From assembly GCF_002530675.1 (NCBI RefSeq), contig NZ_PCMX01000053.1:1-64000 (forward strand): DNA of 64,000 nt, given 5' to 3'. A program made the translations under genes and the position numbers. Source of the DNA: Flavobacterium columnare NBRC 100251 = ATCC 23463. Lineage in GTDB: Bacteria > Bacteroidota > Bacteroidia > Flavobacteriales > Flavobacteriaceae. Each line of letters begins with the position of its first letter. The stretch's first letter is position 1. The notes beneath the pieces were generated by a model. The model was given only the letters and a program-made list of their open reading frames with translations, was not told where the DNA came from and did no database searches. Positions 55,815 to 64,000 of this stretch are shown here, one piece after another.

Positions 55815-56367
55815 AATTATTGCAACTGTATGTATGCTTTTTTGCGCCATAACATGGGCCCAGAAAAGCCAGCCGAGTGATGAATATGTAAATACAATTT
55901 ACCAATTTAAAGTAAAAGATATAAACGGGAAAGAGTTTGATCTAGCGCAATTAAAAGGTAAAAAGATAATGATTGTAAATACAGCCTCAGAATGTGGATT
56001 AACGCCACAGTACGCTCAATTAGAAGAGTTATATAAAACTTTTAAAGAAAAAAACTTTGTCGTTGTAGGGTTTCCTGCCAATAATTTTGGAGAACAAGAA
56101 CCAGGAAATAATGAACAAATTGCTACTTTCTGTAAGAAGAACTATGGTGTTTCTTTTCCTGTAATGGAAAAGATATCAGTAAAAGGGGCTGATATACACC
56201 CTCTTTATTTGTTCTTAACTCAAAAAAAGCTAAATGGAGTATTAGATAGCGACGTGAAATGGAATTTTCAAAAATATCTGATTGATGAAAAAGGAAAATT
56301 AGTTCAGATGATAATGCCTAAAACATTACCTAACTCAGATGAAGTTATTAATTGGATAAAATCATAA
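55807..56367 (+). CDS. Glutathione peroxidase-like thiol peroxidase, exported
   Basis: 186 residues. Signal peptide MSRIIATVCMLFCAITWA. NTASECGLTPQYAQL carries the peroxidatic Cys, GFPANNFGEQEPGNNEQI is the second family motif, and WNFQKYLI the third. Most bacterial relatives use thioredoxin, not glutathione. Translational overlap with ResB-CcsA suggests it protects cytochrome assembly in the periplasm from peroxide. Confidence 0.9.
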   Translation: MSRIIATVCMLFCAITWAQKSQPSDEYVNTIYQFKVKDINGKEFDLAQLKGKKIMIVNTASECGLTPQYAQLEELYKTFKEKNFVVVGFPANNFGEQEPGNNEQIATFCKKNYGVSFPVMEKISVKGADIHPLYLFLTQKKLNGVLDSDVKWNFQKYLIDEKGKLVQMIMPKTLPNSDEVINWIKS

Positions 56368-56378
56368 AGAAAGTATCT

Positions 56379-56520
56379 TAACAACTGAAGAATCAATAGT
56401 ATGTGATTTGTTTCATCTGTTTCCTTTATTTTTTCCCTTTGGTCAGCCAAGGTAAGGAAACTAAACGAAGTTAATGGCAAGATTGTCGACTTTTTTGATA
56501 ACTTTATTCTTGAATTGTTA
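56379..56520. repeat. Intergenic inverted-repeat element, copy 3
   Basis: Ends TAACAACTGAAGAAT and ATTCTTGAATTGTTA are inverted copies with two mismatches in 15. On the minus strand the inside holds GACCAAAGGGA and AAATCACATA, also found in the element at 22794-22957, although the rest is diverged. No open frame. Confidence 0.5.
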
Positions 56521-56607
56521 TTTTTACATAAAAAATAGAGGTGTAGTTTTAACTTTTTTTTAAATTAGCTACATCCAAAAACAGCCAAATTAAAATAAGA
56601 CTAAAAA

Positions 56608-57225
56608 ATGAAAAAAGAAGTTTTATTATTAATGTCAATACTTGTATTTTCGTGTAAAAACCAAGAGGAGACTTTAAAAAATGATGATTCAGCAAAAGAA
56701 GCTTTTAAAGGGTTAGAAGAAGTTGTTATTGAAAAAAATTTAGAAGGGCAGACTATTTATCAATACCAAGTTGTAGATATAAATGGAAAGACTTTTGATT
56801 TCTCAAAATTAAGAGGAAAAAAAATCCTGATTGTTAATACAGCTACTGATTGCGGATTTACGGATCAGTTAGAGGCCTTACAACAAATCTATGCTAAGTA
56901 CAAAAGAAAAGGCTTAGAAATTGTTGCATTTCCTTCTAATGATTTTGGAAATTCTGAGCCTTTAGAAAATTCTGAGATTAATGCTTTTTGTAAAACCAAA
57001 TACGGTGTAACTTTTCCAATAATGGGAAAAGTGAATTTAAAAGGAAATAATAGACACCCTGTCTACCAATTTTTGATGAGTAAAAACAAGAATGGTTTAA
57101 AGGATAATGTTTTGCATTGGAATTTTCAAAAGTATTTAATTAATGAAAGTGGTCACGTTGATCAAGTTTTAGGACCTCATATAACACCCGACAATCCAGT
57201 TGTTTTAGAGTGGATTAAATCATAA
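56608..57225 (+). CDS. Glutathione peroxidase-like lipoprotein
   Basis: 205 residues. Lipoprotein signal MKKEVLLLMSILVFSC (Cys16) and a charged tether. Peroxidatic Cys in NTATDCGFTDQLEAL, then AFPSNDFGNSEPLENSEI and WNFQKYLI. Related to the gene just upstream (same motifs, similar C-terminus) but membrane-anchored. It lies beyond the repeat element with its own leader region, so expression may differ. Confidence 0.9.
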   Translation: MKKEVLLLMSILVFSCKNQEETLKNDDSAKEAFKGLEEVVIEKNLEGQTIYQYQVVDINGKTFDFSKLRGKKILIVNTATDCGFTDQLEALQQIYAKYKRKGLEIVAFPSNDFGNSEPLENSEINAFCKTKYGVTFPIMGKVNLKGNNRHPVYQFLMSKNKNGLKDNVLHWNFQKYLINESGHVDQVLGPHITPDNPVVLEWIKS

Positions 57226-57270
57226 AAATAAATGCGCTATATTAATTTAATTGATTAGCGCATTTATTTT
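57225..57270. terminator. Bidirectional terminator
   Basis: AAAATAAATGCGCTA and TAGCGCATTTATTTT form a perfect 15-base stem between the convergent peroxidase and beta-lactamase-fold genes; the stop of the latter lies in the hairpin. Confidence 0.85.
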
Positions 57271-58332
57271 TTTCCATAATTCATTGTCAAAACCAGATAA
57301 AGAAAAATTAGGACTATTAGGAGTACTAGATTCCCCCATTCTTATAACGACCATTTTTTTACTAGGAACGATATATATTCTTTGATCAGCAGCTCCCATA
57401 GCAGTATACATATCAGAGGGTGCGTTTGGAATTAATGAGCCTGCAAATACATTTTGTGAATTAGGCAGCATAAAAGAATCTTTTCCATTTAACCACCAAA
57501 AATACCCATAGGCTTGATTTATATTTTGAGAAGTTGAAATACTTTCATTAAAAAAAGCTTCATTTAGTATTTGTTCATTATTCCATTTTCCTTTATTGAG
57601 TGCTAGCAGGCCAAATCGTGCCATACTTCGGGTAGTGCTATAATAAATCCTATAAATAGGTCCCAAATACCACGAGCCATCCATTCCAATCTTATTCTTT
57701 AGTTTCAAATTATAATAATCTTCAAAAGGAGAGTTACTAGCATTTGCTATCACATCCATTTGTTTTTGAAAAATGTTATGATAAGCCCATCTATTACCAG
57801 CATCTGATTTATAGATAAGATCAGAAGGACTTGTTTTTTCTCCTTGTTCGTCATCAATACCTGAAGTCATCGTTAGGAGGTGTTTACACGTAATTAAATT
57901 TTCTTTTTCAATAGGAGTAGTAGTCCATCCTATTCCTAGGTACTTAGATACTTTATCGTTTATATTTAGTATTCCTTCTTGTTGTGCAATTCCTGTAAGA
58001 GTAGAGATAAGGGTTTTTCCTGCGCTATTCCATTGCCATACTTGAGATATTGAATGACCACTAAAATATTCTTCTACCACAATACGACCGTTAACTAAAA
58101 TCATAAATGATTTAGTATTGGTTTCCTTTAAATACATTTTTAATGGTTCAAAAGCAGTAGAATTCCAGTTAATACTATTCCTGTTTTTTGTTTCCCAAGT
58201 ACCTAAAGAGTTAGGAGGGAAATACATTTCTTCCGTTGTGGTGCTATTTTGAATGTTTTTTTCGGATTCGCAACTGATTATTCCTAAAAATATTAATAGG
58301 AATAAGTTAGCTATTAGAATATTTTTTTTCAT
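57247..58332 (-). CDS. Beta-lactamase-fold serine hydrolase, lipoprotein
   Basis: 361 residues. Lipobox IISC with Cys21. Class C beta-lactamase/penicillin-binding-like domain: SxxK in NSAGKTLIST (Ser103, Lys106), YxN-type motif near YHNIFQKQ, and a C-terminal VVIRMGES. These enzymes are often esterases or D-Ala peptidases rather than true beta-lactamases. Faces the periplasm or outside. Confidence 0.85.
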   Translation of the reverse strand: MKKNILIANLFLLIFLGIISCESEKNIQNSTTTEEMYFPPNSLGTWETKNRNSINWNSTAFEPLKMYLKETNTKSFMILVNGRIVVEEYFSGHSISQVWQWNSAGKTLISTLTGIAQQEGILNINDKVSKYLGIGWTTTPIEKENLITCKHLLTMTSGIDDEQGEKTSPSDLIYKSDAGNRWAYHNIFQKQMDVIANASNSPFEDYYNLKLKNKIGMDGSWYLGPIYRIYYSTTRSMARFGLLALNKGKWNNEQILNEAFFNESISTSQNINQAYGYFWWLNGKDSFMLPNSQNVFAGSLIPNAPSDMYTAMGAADQRIYIVPSKKMVVIRMGESSTPNSPNFSLSGFDNELWKKINALIN

Positions 58333-58376
58333 AAACTCCTTTAAATTTTTATAAGTAATGAAATAAAAATAAGATT

Positions 58377-59021
58377 TTAGATCAATTCATTAATTTGATC
58401 AATACTAGAATCTTTATGGTTGTGATATACATTAAAATGAAATTCATTTAGTTTTTTAAGTAGTGAAAGTAAATTCTTTTTTTCTTCCTCGTCTAATTTC
58501 GCTGAAAGTATTCTTGCTATTTGAGTTACATCTTCTACCGATTCGTTGAAAAAAGATTTTCCTTTTTGAGTGACTCGTAATCGCGTAATGCGTTTGTCTT
58601 TTTTGTCAGGAAATTCTTCTAATAAAAGATTTTTTACGAGGCGTTTTATTATTTCAATACCAGTTTGTTTTTCGTGGGCATTTCGTTCAATTAACTGCAT
58701 TTTTGTCAAGGATTCTTCATCTATGATGCGATACAAATAAGTAAATTCCTCGTTTGCTAATTGAGGGAAATCTTTTAATCCTCTACGAATCATTTGTTTG
58801 GAAAAACGACCTAATAAAATGACTTGTTTAGCAATTTCGTTTTCAATATCAAATACCGTCTTTTTTTTCTTTTTGAACAAAGCTGTAGGATTAGTGTTTT
58901 GATAAGCTTTTTCGTTCATCCATAACCTAAAGTCTTCAACACTTGCATTTGCTTTAATAGGTACTTCTTGTTCGAACTCTTTGACCTGTAGTAATAGTTG
59001 TATGAAAAAATCAGTATTCAT
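58377..59021 (-). CDS. MarR-type winged helix regulator
   Basis: 214 residues. The winged-helix core lies at about 75-170: FTYLYRIIDEESLTKMQLIE, TGIEIIKRLVKNLLLEEFPD, RITRLRVTQKGKSFFNES, with MarR-like wing. The first 65 residues are an unusual extension. It starts 5 bases after the SDR gene stop, so it probably controls that gene and itself, responding to an unknown small molecule. Confidence 0.75.
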   Translation of the reverse strand: MNTDFFIQLLLQVKEFEQEVPIKANASVEDFRLWMNEKAYQNTNPTALFKKKKKTVFDIENEIAKQVILLGRFSKQMIRRGLKDFPQLANEEFTYLYRIIDEESLTKMQLIERNAHEKQTGIEIIKRLVKNLLLEEFPDKKDKRITRLRVTQKGKSFFNESVEDVTQIARILSAKLDEEEKKNLLSLLKKLNEFHFNVYHNHKDSSIDQINELI

Positions 59022-59026
59022 GTTAA

Positions 59027-59734
59027 TTACAGTTTTATATTACTCATTCCGCCGTCTATGCTAATAATTTGTCCTGTTATCCAAGAGGAGAAATCGGAGA
59101 GCAAAAATACGATCATTTTTGCAATATCATTAGGATCGCCAATGTTCTGTAATGGATGTCTTTTTGCAGCGGCTTCTATTTTTTCAGGAGTAGATAGTAA
59201 TGAAGCGGATAGTTTTGTTGTAGTTAGCGATGGAGCTATTGCATTAATGCGGATATTATGTTGAGCAAATTCAGCGGCTAAACTCCGAACCAATCCTTCA
59301 ATTGCACTTTTACTAGTTGCAATAGAAGCATGAAAAGGCATGCCTATTTTTGCTGCTACACTACTAAAAAGGACTATACTGGCAGAATTGGATTTTTTTA
59401 AACGAGGTAATAATTGTTGAATTATTTTAACAGCACCTAATACATTTATTTCAAAATCTGCTCTAAAATCTTCTTCTGTAAAACGATGAAAAGGTTTTAA
59501 GTTAATGCTTCCTGGAGCATAAACAATTCCATCAATAATTTCCGGAAATACAATATCATCTAATTGATCAGTTATGATGTTTTTTTTATAAAACGGAATG
59601 TCTAAAGAATCAAACTCTGTAGAATACGTTTTTGAAATTCCTATGATATGATCAGTATTATGTAATGCTTTTAGGGTAGCAAGTCCTATACCACTTCCAC
59701 AACCTATGACAACTATATTTTTCATTTTTTTCAT
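59027..59734 (-). CDS. SDR family oxidoreductase, atypical active site
   Basis: 235 residues. NAD(P)-binding IGCGSGIGLATL, NVLGAVKIIQ, SIVLFSSVAAKIGMP and the C-terminal GQIISIDGGMSN are typical of classical SDRs. The catalytic YxxxK is not complete: the segment reads HASIATSKSAIEG, so Ile stands where Tyr is expected. The same change occurs in other flavobacterial members as far as I recall, so it is likely a subfamily trait. ATG at 59725 (MKNIVVIG) is an alternative start. Confidence 0.85.
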   Translation of the reverse strand: MKKMKNIVVIGCGSGIGLATLKALHNTDHIIGISKTYSTEFDSLDIPFYKKNIITDQLDDIVFPEIIDGIVYAPGSINLKPFHRFTEEDFRADFEINVLGAVKIIQQLLPRLKKSNSASIVLFSSVAAKIGMPFHASIATSKSAIEGLVRSLAAEFAQHNIRINAIAPSLTTTKLSASLLSTPEKIEAAAKRHPLQNIGDPNDIAKMIVFLLSDFSSWITGQIISIDGGMSNIKL

Positions 59735-60015
59735 GTTTATAAAATTCCTTGGTTAATCCTAAAATATTCTAGAGAATGACGCTATCTAACTCTTTTTGTA
59801 ATCAAAAAGTTTCACCAAACAAGGGCATTAAACCCAGATTGTGCATTAGTAGTTTATGACAGATAAAAAAGACTTTGAATTTAAAAAAGAAATCCTTTTT
59901 TTGCTTTCAATGCAGTCAAACCACATCTGCGGGAAAAAGCCTTGTATTTTTATCTTCGTTACTCTTTTCTTTTTTATCACAACGGCTAGATTCAAAAAAT
60001 ACGGTACTATTGATC

Positions 60016-61437
60016 CTAGTCTTTTTTTATTAAATGGTCAATCATCCCATTAAATACAAAAACATGAAACGGAGAGACAGCATACCAATAAATTCGACCA
60101 AGAACTCCTTTAGGTCTAAAAACAGCTCGTTGATACAATTTGTTTTTCTTGATAGAAAATTCCAACCAAGCTTCGCCAGGCAACTTCATTTCTGCGAATA
60201 ATAATAAACGTTTTTGTTGTTTATCAGCTAAAATAACTCGCCAAAAATCCAAAGAATCACCTGATTGAATTTCATTTTGATGTGTTCTGCCACGACGCAA
60301 TCCTACTCCTCCAAAAAATTTATCTACAATCCCTCTTAGTTCCCACATCCAGTTAAAAGCGTACCACCCGTTTTTTCCTCCTATAGACCAGATTTTTTCC
60401 AATGTTAATTTTTCATCAATTATATTTCTTACTCGTAAATCTTTAAAACAACCATAGGAAGGAACTTGTATATAATCATGTAATTGATTCTGAAAAAAAC
60501 CACTACTCATAGCATCTTTCCAACTAGAAATAACAGCATTTTGCTCTATTTTTTGAAAGGCTAAAGCAACGGATTCTTCATAAGGAATAGGAGTAATGTT
60601 TAGCAACTCATTTATAGTACTTGGTTTTCCTATGACTTCAACCTTTAAGCTATCAACTAAAGCTTTAGCTAAATTGAATGAAATAGAAGTAACAAAATAC
60701 AACCAATAAGAAGATAATTTTGGAGTCAAGATGGGTAGGGTAAAAATAGATCGTTTTAAGTTTCTAACAGCTCCAAATTTTAACAACATCTGTTTGTAAG
60801 TAAGTATTTCTGGACCAAAAATATCAAATGACTTATTATATGTTGCTTTTACTAAAATAGTTTTGGTAAGATAATTTAAAACATCTCTTATTGCTATAGA
60901 TTGAGTTTTTGTATTGAGCCATTTAGGAGTTATCATAAGAGGCAATTTTTCCACAATATCACGTATAATTTCAAAAGAAGCACTACCACTTCCAACGATG
61001 ATGCCTGCTCTAAAAGTTGTTAGAGCATATTTTTGTGATTGTAAGGTTTTTTCAACACATAGCCTAGATTGTAAATGTTTTGATAAAGTATTATTGTTTA
61101 CAATGCCACTTAAATATATAACTTGTATGCAATTTGTTTTTTCAATCAATGTTTTAAAGTTTTCAGCACAAATTTTTTCCATCTTTTCAAAATCTCCTCC
61201 AGAGGCAGACATAGAATGGATTAAATAGTAAGCAACATCAATATCCTGTGGTAACTGAATTGTTTCAATATTTAAAAAATCTATTTTTATAAAAGTAATG
61301 TTAGGATGGTTTTCATAGATATAAGGGGTTCGGTTAAAATCGCGAACGCAGCATACCAATTTATGATTTGCTTCTAACAACAAGGGGATTAAACGTTGTG
61401 CTATATATCCTGTAGTTCCTGTAATTAATATCTTCAT
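60016..61437 (-). CDS. NAD(P)-binding SDR-type protein with DUF2867 domain
   Basis: 473 residues. N-terminal extended-SDR/NmrA-like domain with ITGTTGYIAQRLIPLLL and VDVAYYLIHSMSASGGDFEK. The C-terminal DUF2867 domain (about 330-470) has GGVGLRRGRTHQNEIQSGDS (in pieces GGVGLRRGR, GDSLDFWRV), MKLPGEAWLEF and GRIYWYAVSPFHVFVF. A fused oxidoreductase-like protein common in Bacteroidota; reaction unknown. It is divergent from the carotenoid genes, with a 277-base spacer. Confidence 0.85.
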   Translation of the reverse strand: MKILITGTTGYIAQRLIPLLLEANHKLVCCVRDFNRTPYIYENHPNITFIKIDFLNIETIQLPQDIDVAYYLIHSMSASGGDFEKMEKICAENFKTLIEKTNCIQVIYLSGIVNNNTLSKHLQSRLCVEKTLQSQKYALTTFRAGIIVGSGSASFEIIRDIVEKLPLMITPKWLNTKTQSIAIRDVLNYLTKTILVKATYNKSFDIFGPEILTYKQMLLKFGAVRNLKRSIFTLPILTPKLSSYWLYFVTSISFNLAKALVDSLKVEVIGKPSTINELLNITPIPYEESVALAFQKIEQNAVISSWKDAMSSGFFQNQLHDYIQVPSYGCFKDLRVRNIIDEKLTLEKIWSIGGKNGWYAFNWMWELRGIVDKFFGGVGLRRGRTHQNEIQSGDSLDFWRVILADKQQKRLLLFAEMKLPGEAWLEFSIKKNKLYQRAVFRPKGVLGRIYWYAVSPFHVFVFNGMIDHLIKKD

Positions 61438-61686
61438 CTGTAAACATTTTAAAAGTTATTGGTTTTCTTTGAGATAAATCAATGGTGAATGTCTTTTTAT
61501 GAATTAATAAAATGTTTTTTTAATCCGTTTAAAAACAAAAGAACAACTGCGTGTTAATTATGTAAAAAAATGTTCTTAAGTAGGAAAATTACCTTATCTT
61601 TATGTAAATAACTGTATTTTAGTTTAATAACTTATTAGGTTGATTCAAATTTAGTAAAATATTTTTCTATTTACAATAAAATAGTA

Positions 61687-61694
61687 TAAATTTG
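61687..61694 (+). promoter_or_regulatory. Likely -7 box of the carotenoid operon
   Basis: TAAATTTG matches TANNTTTG, 20 bases before the crtI ATG at 61715. No good -33 box, which could mean an activator is needed. Confidence 0.5.
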
Positions 61695-61714
61695 TACTAA
61701 TTAAATTTTTCGAA

Positions 61715-63172
61715 ATGAAAAAAGCAGTTATCATAGGTTCAGGATTTTCATCATTAACAGCAGCCTGTTATATGGCAAAGGCGGGCTATAGTGTACAAGT
61801 TGTTGAAAAAAATGAACAGCTAGGAGGGAGAGCTTCCATGATGGAAATTGACGGTTTTAAATTTGATATGGGGCCCAGTTGGTACTGGATGCCCGATGTG
61901 TTTGAACGATTTTTTGCTGATTTTGGAAAAAAAGTAGAAGATTATTACTCGCTAGAAAAATTAACCCCTGCTTATCGAGTGTTTTTTGGCGAAAAGGATT
62001 CTATAGATATTGATGACAGCCTTGAAAAAATTGTAGACACATTTGAACATATAGAACAAGGAAGCGGAAAAATATTAAAACAATTTATAAAAAAAGCACA
62101 CGATAATTATCAAATAGCTATTCACGACCTAGTATACAATCCAGGAAGGTCAATAACGGAATTAATTTCAATACAAACAGCTAAAAGATTACATTTATTT
62201 ACTACAACCATAGCAAAGCAAGTACGCAGTAGAATAAAAGATACTAAACTGCGCAGTATTTTAGAATTTCCTGTTTTATTTTTAGGAGCTAAGCCTAGCA
62301 AGACTCCTGCTTTTTATAACTTTATGAACTATGCCGATTTTGGTTTAGGAACCTGGTACCCTAAAGGAGGTTTTAATGCTGTAGCATTAGGTATCGTACA
62401 GTTAGCTAAAGAACTGGGTGTTGTTTTTCATATAAATGAAGAAGTTCTATCTATTGAAAATATAAAACATAAAGTAACTAAAATACGTACCACAAATAAA
62501 GAGTTTGAAGCGGATGTATTTATTTCAGGTGCAGATTATGCGCATACCGAAAGTTTATTAAACAAAAATAGAAATTACACTCCTAATTATTGGTCAAATA
62601 AAACATTTGCCCCAAGTTCTTTTTTGTACTATGTGGCATTTAATAAAAAAGTAAAACATTTGTTACACCATAATTTATTTTTTGATACCGATTTTGAACA
62701 ACACGCAACAGAAATTTACGATACTTTTGAATACCCTAAAAAACCTTTATTTTATGCTAATTTTTCAAGTATAACAGATGATACCTTGGCTCCAGAAGGA
62801 AAAGAAATTGGGTTTTTCTTAATACCCGTAGCAGTGGACCTAAATGATAACCCAGCCATACATGAAAAATATTTTGATATCATTTTAGAAAGAATCAAAA
62901 AATGCACCGGCGAAGATTTAAAGGAAGCTATAATCTTTAAAAAATCTTTTGGAGTAAATGATTTTAAACAACGCTATCATTCTTGTAAAGGCAATGCCTA
63001 TGGACTGGCTAATACGCTATTACAAACCTCTGTTTTACGCCCTCGTATAAATAATAAAAAACTCAAAAATTTTTTCTATACAGGGCAACTTACCGTTCCA
63101 GGACCAGGAGTACCTCCTGCCTTAATTTCGGGTAAAGTAGTAACTGATTATATTCTAAAAAAACAATTATAA
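61715..63172 (+). CDS. crtI: Phytoene desaturase
   Basis: 485 residues, normal. Desaturates phytoene toward lycopene with FAD. FAD motif IIGSGFSSLTAACYMAKAGY (4-23), EKNEQLGGRA, FDMGPSWYWMPDVFERFF, and the C-terminal FYTGQLTVPGPGVPPALISG (in two pieces) are signatures of bacterial CrtI. Followed 18 bases later by crtB; together they make the coloured carotenoids typical of the family. Confidence 0.95.
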   Translation: MKKAVIIGSGFSSLTAACYMAKAGYSVQVVEKNEQLGGRASMMEIDGFKFDMGPSWYWMPDVFERFFADFGKKVEDYYSLEKLTPAYRVFFGEKDSIDIDDSLEKIVDTFEHIEQGSGKILKQFIKKAHDNYQIAIHDLVYNPGRSITELISIQTAKRLHLFTTTIAKQVRSRIKDTKLRSILEFPVLFLGAKPSKTPAFYNFMNYADFGLGTWYPKGGFNAVALGIVQLAKELGVVFHINEEVLSIENIKHKVTKIRTTNKEFEADVFISGADYAHTESLLNKNRNYTPNYWSNKTFAPSSFLYYVAFNKKVKHLLHHNLFFDTDFEQHATEIYDTFEYPKKPLFYANFSSITDDTLAPEGKEIGFFLIPVAVDLNDNPAIHEKYFDIILERIKKCTGEDLKEAIIFKKSFGVNDFKQRYHSCKGNAYGLANTLLQTSVLRPRINNKKLKNFFYTGQLTVPGPGVPPALISGKVVTDYILKKQL

Positions 63173-63190
63173 ATTTCTAAACTTTAGACT

Positions 63191-64000
63191 ATGAATAACG
63201 AGCAACTTTTTGATCATATTTCAGGGCTTACTTCAAAAATGGTAACCCAAAAATATAGCACTTCTTTTTCATGGGCATCTAAATTGTTTAAACCTGAAAT
63301 AAGACAGCATATTTATAACATTTACGGATTTGTTCGTTTTGCTGATGAAATTGTAGATACCTTTCATCAATACGATAAAGCTAAATTAATGATGCTTTTT
63401 GAAAACGAGTACCGTGCCTCTATTGAAAATGGTATTTCGCTTAATCCTATTATTAATTCGTTTTGTAAAACCCAGCGCGAAAAGAATATTCCACAACATT
63501 TAGTAGATTCTTTTTTGCATTCTATGAAAATGGATTTAGAAGAAATACAAAATCTAAACGATCAAAAATACAACGAATATATTTACGGAAGTGCAGAAGT
63601 AGTAGGATTAATGTGTTTAAAAGTATTTTTAAATGGAAATGTTCTTGAATATGAACAATTAAAACCTTATGCACAAAGTTTAGGAGCTGCTTTTCAAAAA
63701 ATTAATTTTTTAAGAGATATTAGTGCTGATTTTAACGATTTAGGGCGAACTTATTTTCCTCAGGTTAATTTTAAATGTTTTTCTACGCATGAAAAACTAA
63801 ATATTGAAAATGACATTGAAAATGATTTTCAAAACGCTTTAATAGGCATAAAACTATTGCCTATTTCTTCTAAAATAGCCGTTTATATGGCTTATAAGTA
63901 TTACTTAAGCCTATTTAAAAAAATTAAGAAGTGTAAACCCGAAGTTTTAATTACTCAAAGAATTAGGGTTTCTAATATAAGAAAAGTTTGCCTTTTTGGC
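63191..64000 (+). CDS. crtB: Phytoene synthase, 3' end beyond the window
   Basis: ATG 63191 opens a frame that runs to the window edge (270 residues seen). Joins two geranylgeranyl diphosphates to phytoene. MVTQKYSTSFSWASKLF, IYGFVRFADEIVDTF (first Asp-rich motif), YIYGSAEVVGLMCLKVF and AFQKINFLRDISADFNDLGR (second motif) are diagnostic. Runs in one transcript with crtI. Confidence 0.93.
   Translation, partial: MNNEQLFDHISGLTSKMVTQKYSTSFSWASKLFKPEIRQHIYNIYGFVRFADEIVDTFHQYDKAKLMMLFENEYRASIENGISLNPIINSFCKTQREKNIPQHLVDSFLHSMKMDLEEIQNLNDQKYNEYIYGSAEVVGLMCLKVFLNGNVLEYEQLKPYAQSLGAAFQKINFLRDISADFNDLGRTYFPQVNFKCFSTHEKLNIENDIENDFQNALIGIKLLPISSKIAVYMAYKYYLSLFKKIKKCKPEVLITQRIRVSNIRKVCLFG

Noticed and set aside
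57247-58332. True antibiotic-degrading beta-lactamase
   Set aside because: The motifs fit the broad serine hydrolase group; nothing in the sequence separates a resistance enzyme from the common esterase-like relatives.
59856-60053. Plus-strand 65-codon frame
   Set aside because: Overlaps the end of the DUF2867 gene, has no family resemblance and no promoter. The 59735-60015 spacer otherwise shows no gene.
61438-61714. Riboswitch or regulator gene upstream of crtI
   Set aside because: Apart from a -7 box I see no conserved RNA structure and no open frame in this spacer.

Overview
The window looks like chromosome from a member of the Flavobacteriaceae (Bacteroidota), probably Flavobacterium or a close relative. 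Evidence: low GC; promoters of the TTTG / TANNTTTG type rather than TTGACA / TATAAT; a secreted lipase with a type IX secretion sorting tail; lipoproteins starting MKK...SC; DUF1599 beside folP; a fused ResB-CcsA cytochrome assembly protein; and crtI-crtB carotenoid genes. No plasmid or phage replication genes and no transposase were seen, so I read it as core chromosome with several pockets of accessory DNA.

Layout. 1-1932: accessory pocket (end of an unknown protein, a DUF1016 nuclease-like gene with three in-frame palindromes, a frameshifted GxxExxY gene). 1985-4690: topoisomerase IV subunit A. 4858-9170 (minus): acyl-ACP thioesterase, miaA, an exonuclease/GIY-YIG protein, a decayed four-helix-bundle gene, YggS. 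9172-11079 (minus): acyltransferase and a decayed unknown gene. 11112-13313 (minus): DUF1015 protein and 3-hydroxybutyryl-CoA dehydrogenase. 13367-16264 (minus): defence pocket with a second DUF1016 gene and an NgoPII-like type II restriction-modification pair. 16340-21148: Gfo/Idh/MocA oxidoreductase, nadB-nadA, pcm, smpB. 21268-25179: secreted subtilase, nucleosidase-like protein, amino acid permease.

25482-33561 is the largest accessory block. It holds a short transcript with a 27-codon reading frame, an rtcB / zinc-ribbon / prfH cluster (RNA ligation plus rescue of damaged ribosomes), a decayed TPR gene, a decayed second subtilase, and an AAA-ATPase plus subtilisin-like protease pair matching the IetAS antiphage system. 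33588-40525 (minus) returns to core genes: methylmalonyl-CoA mutase large and small subunits, a T9SS-exported lipase, a DivIC-like protein, uridine kinase, and two identical tRNA-Pro(UGG) genes.

40905-51926 is mostly minus-strand housekeeping: tpiA, TlpA-like and DoxX/thioredoxin membrane proteins, DUF1599, folP (plus), a small TPR protein, a hotdog thioesterase, an MsbA-like exporter, truA, a Tyr/Arg-rich secreted protein, maf, a UbiA prenyltransferase, a KdsC-like phosphatase and a DUF2520 protein. 52089-57225 (plus): a small secreted protein, fused ResB-CcsA and two glutathione-peroxidase-like proteins. 57247-61437 (minus): a beta-lactamase-fold lipoprotein, a MarR-SDR pair and a DUF2867 protein. 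61715-64000 (plus): crtI and the start of crtB, cut by the window edge.

The most interesting parts are the rtcB-ZnR-prfH cluster with its upstream short transcript, the IetAS-like pair, the palindromes inside the first DUF1016 gene, and a family of intergenic elements with imperfect terminal inverted repeats. Five broken genes cluster around the accessory DNA, so these pockets appear to turn over and decay.
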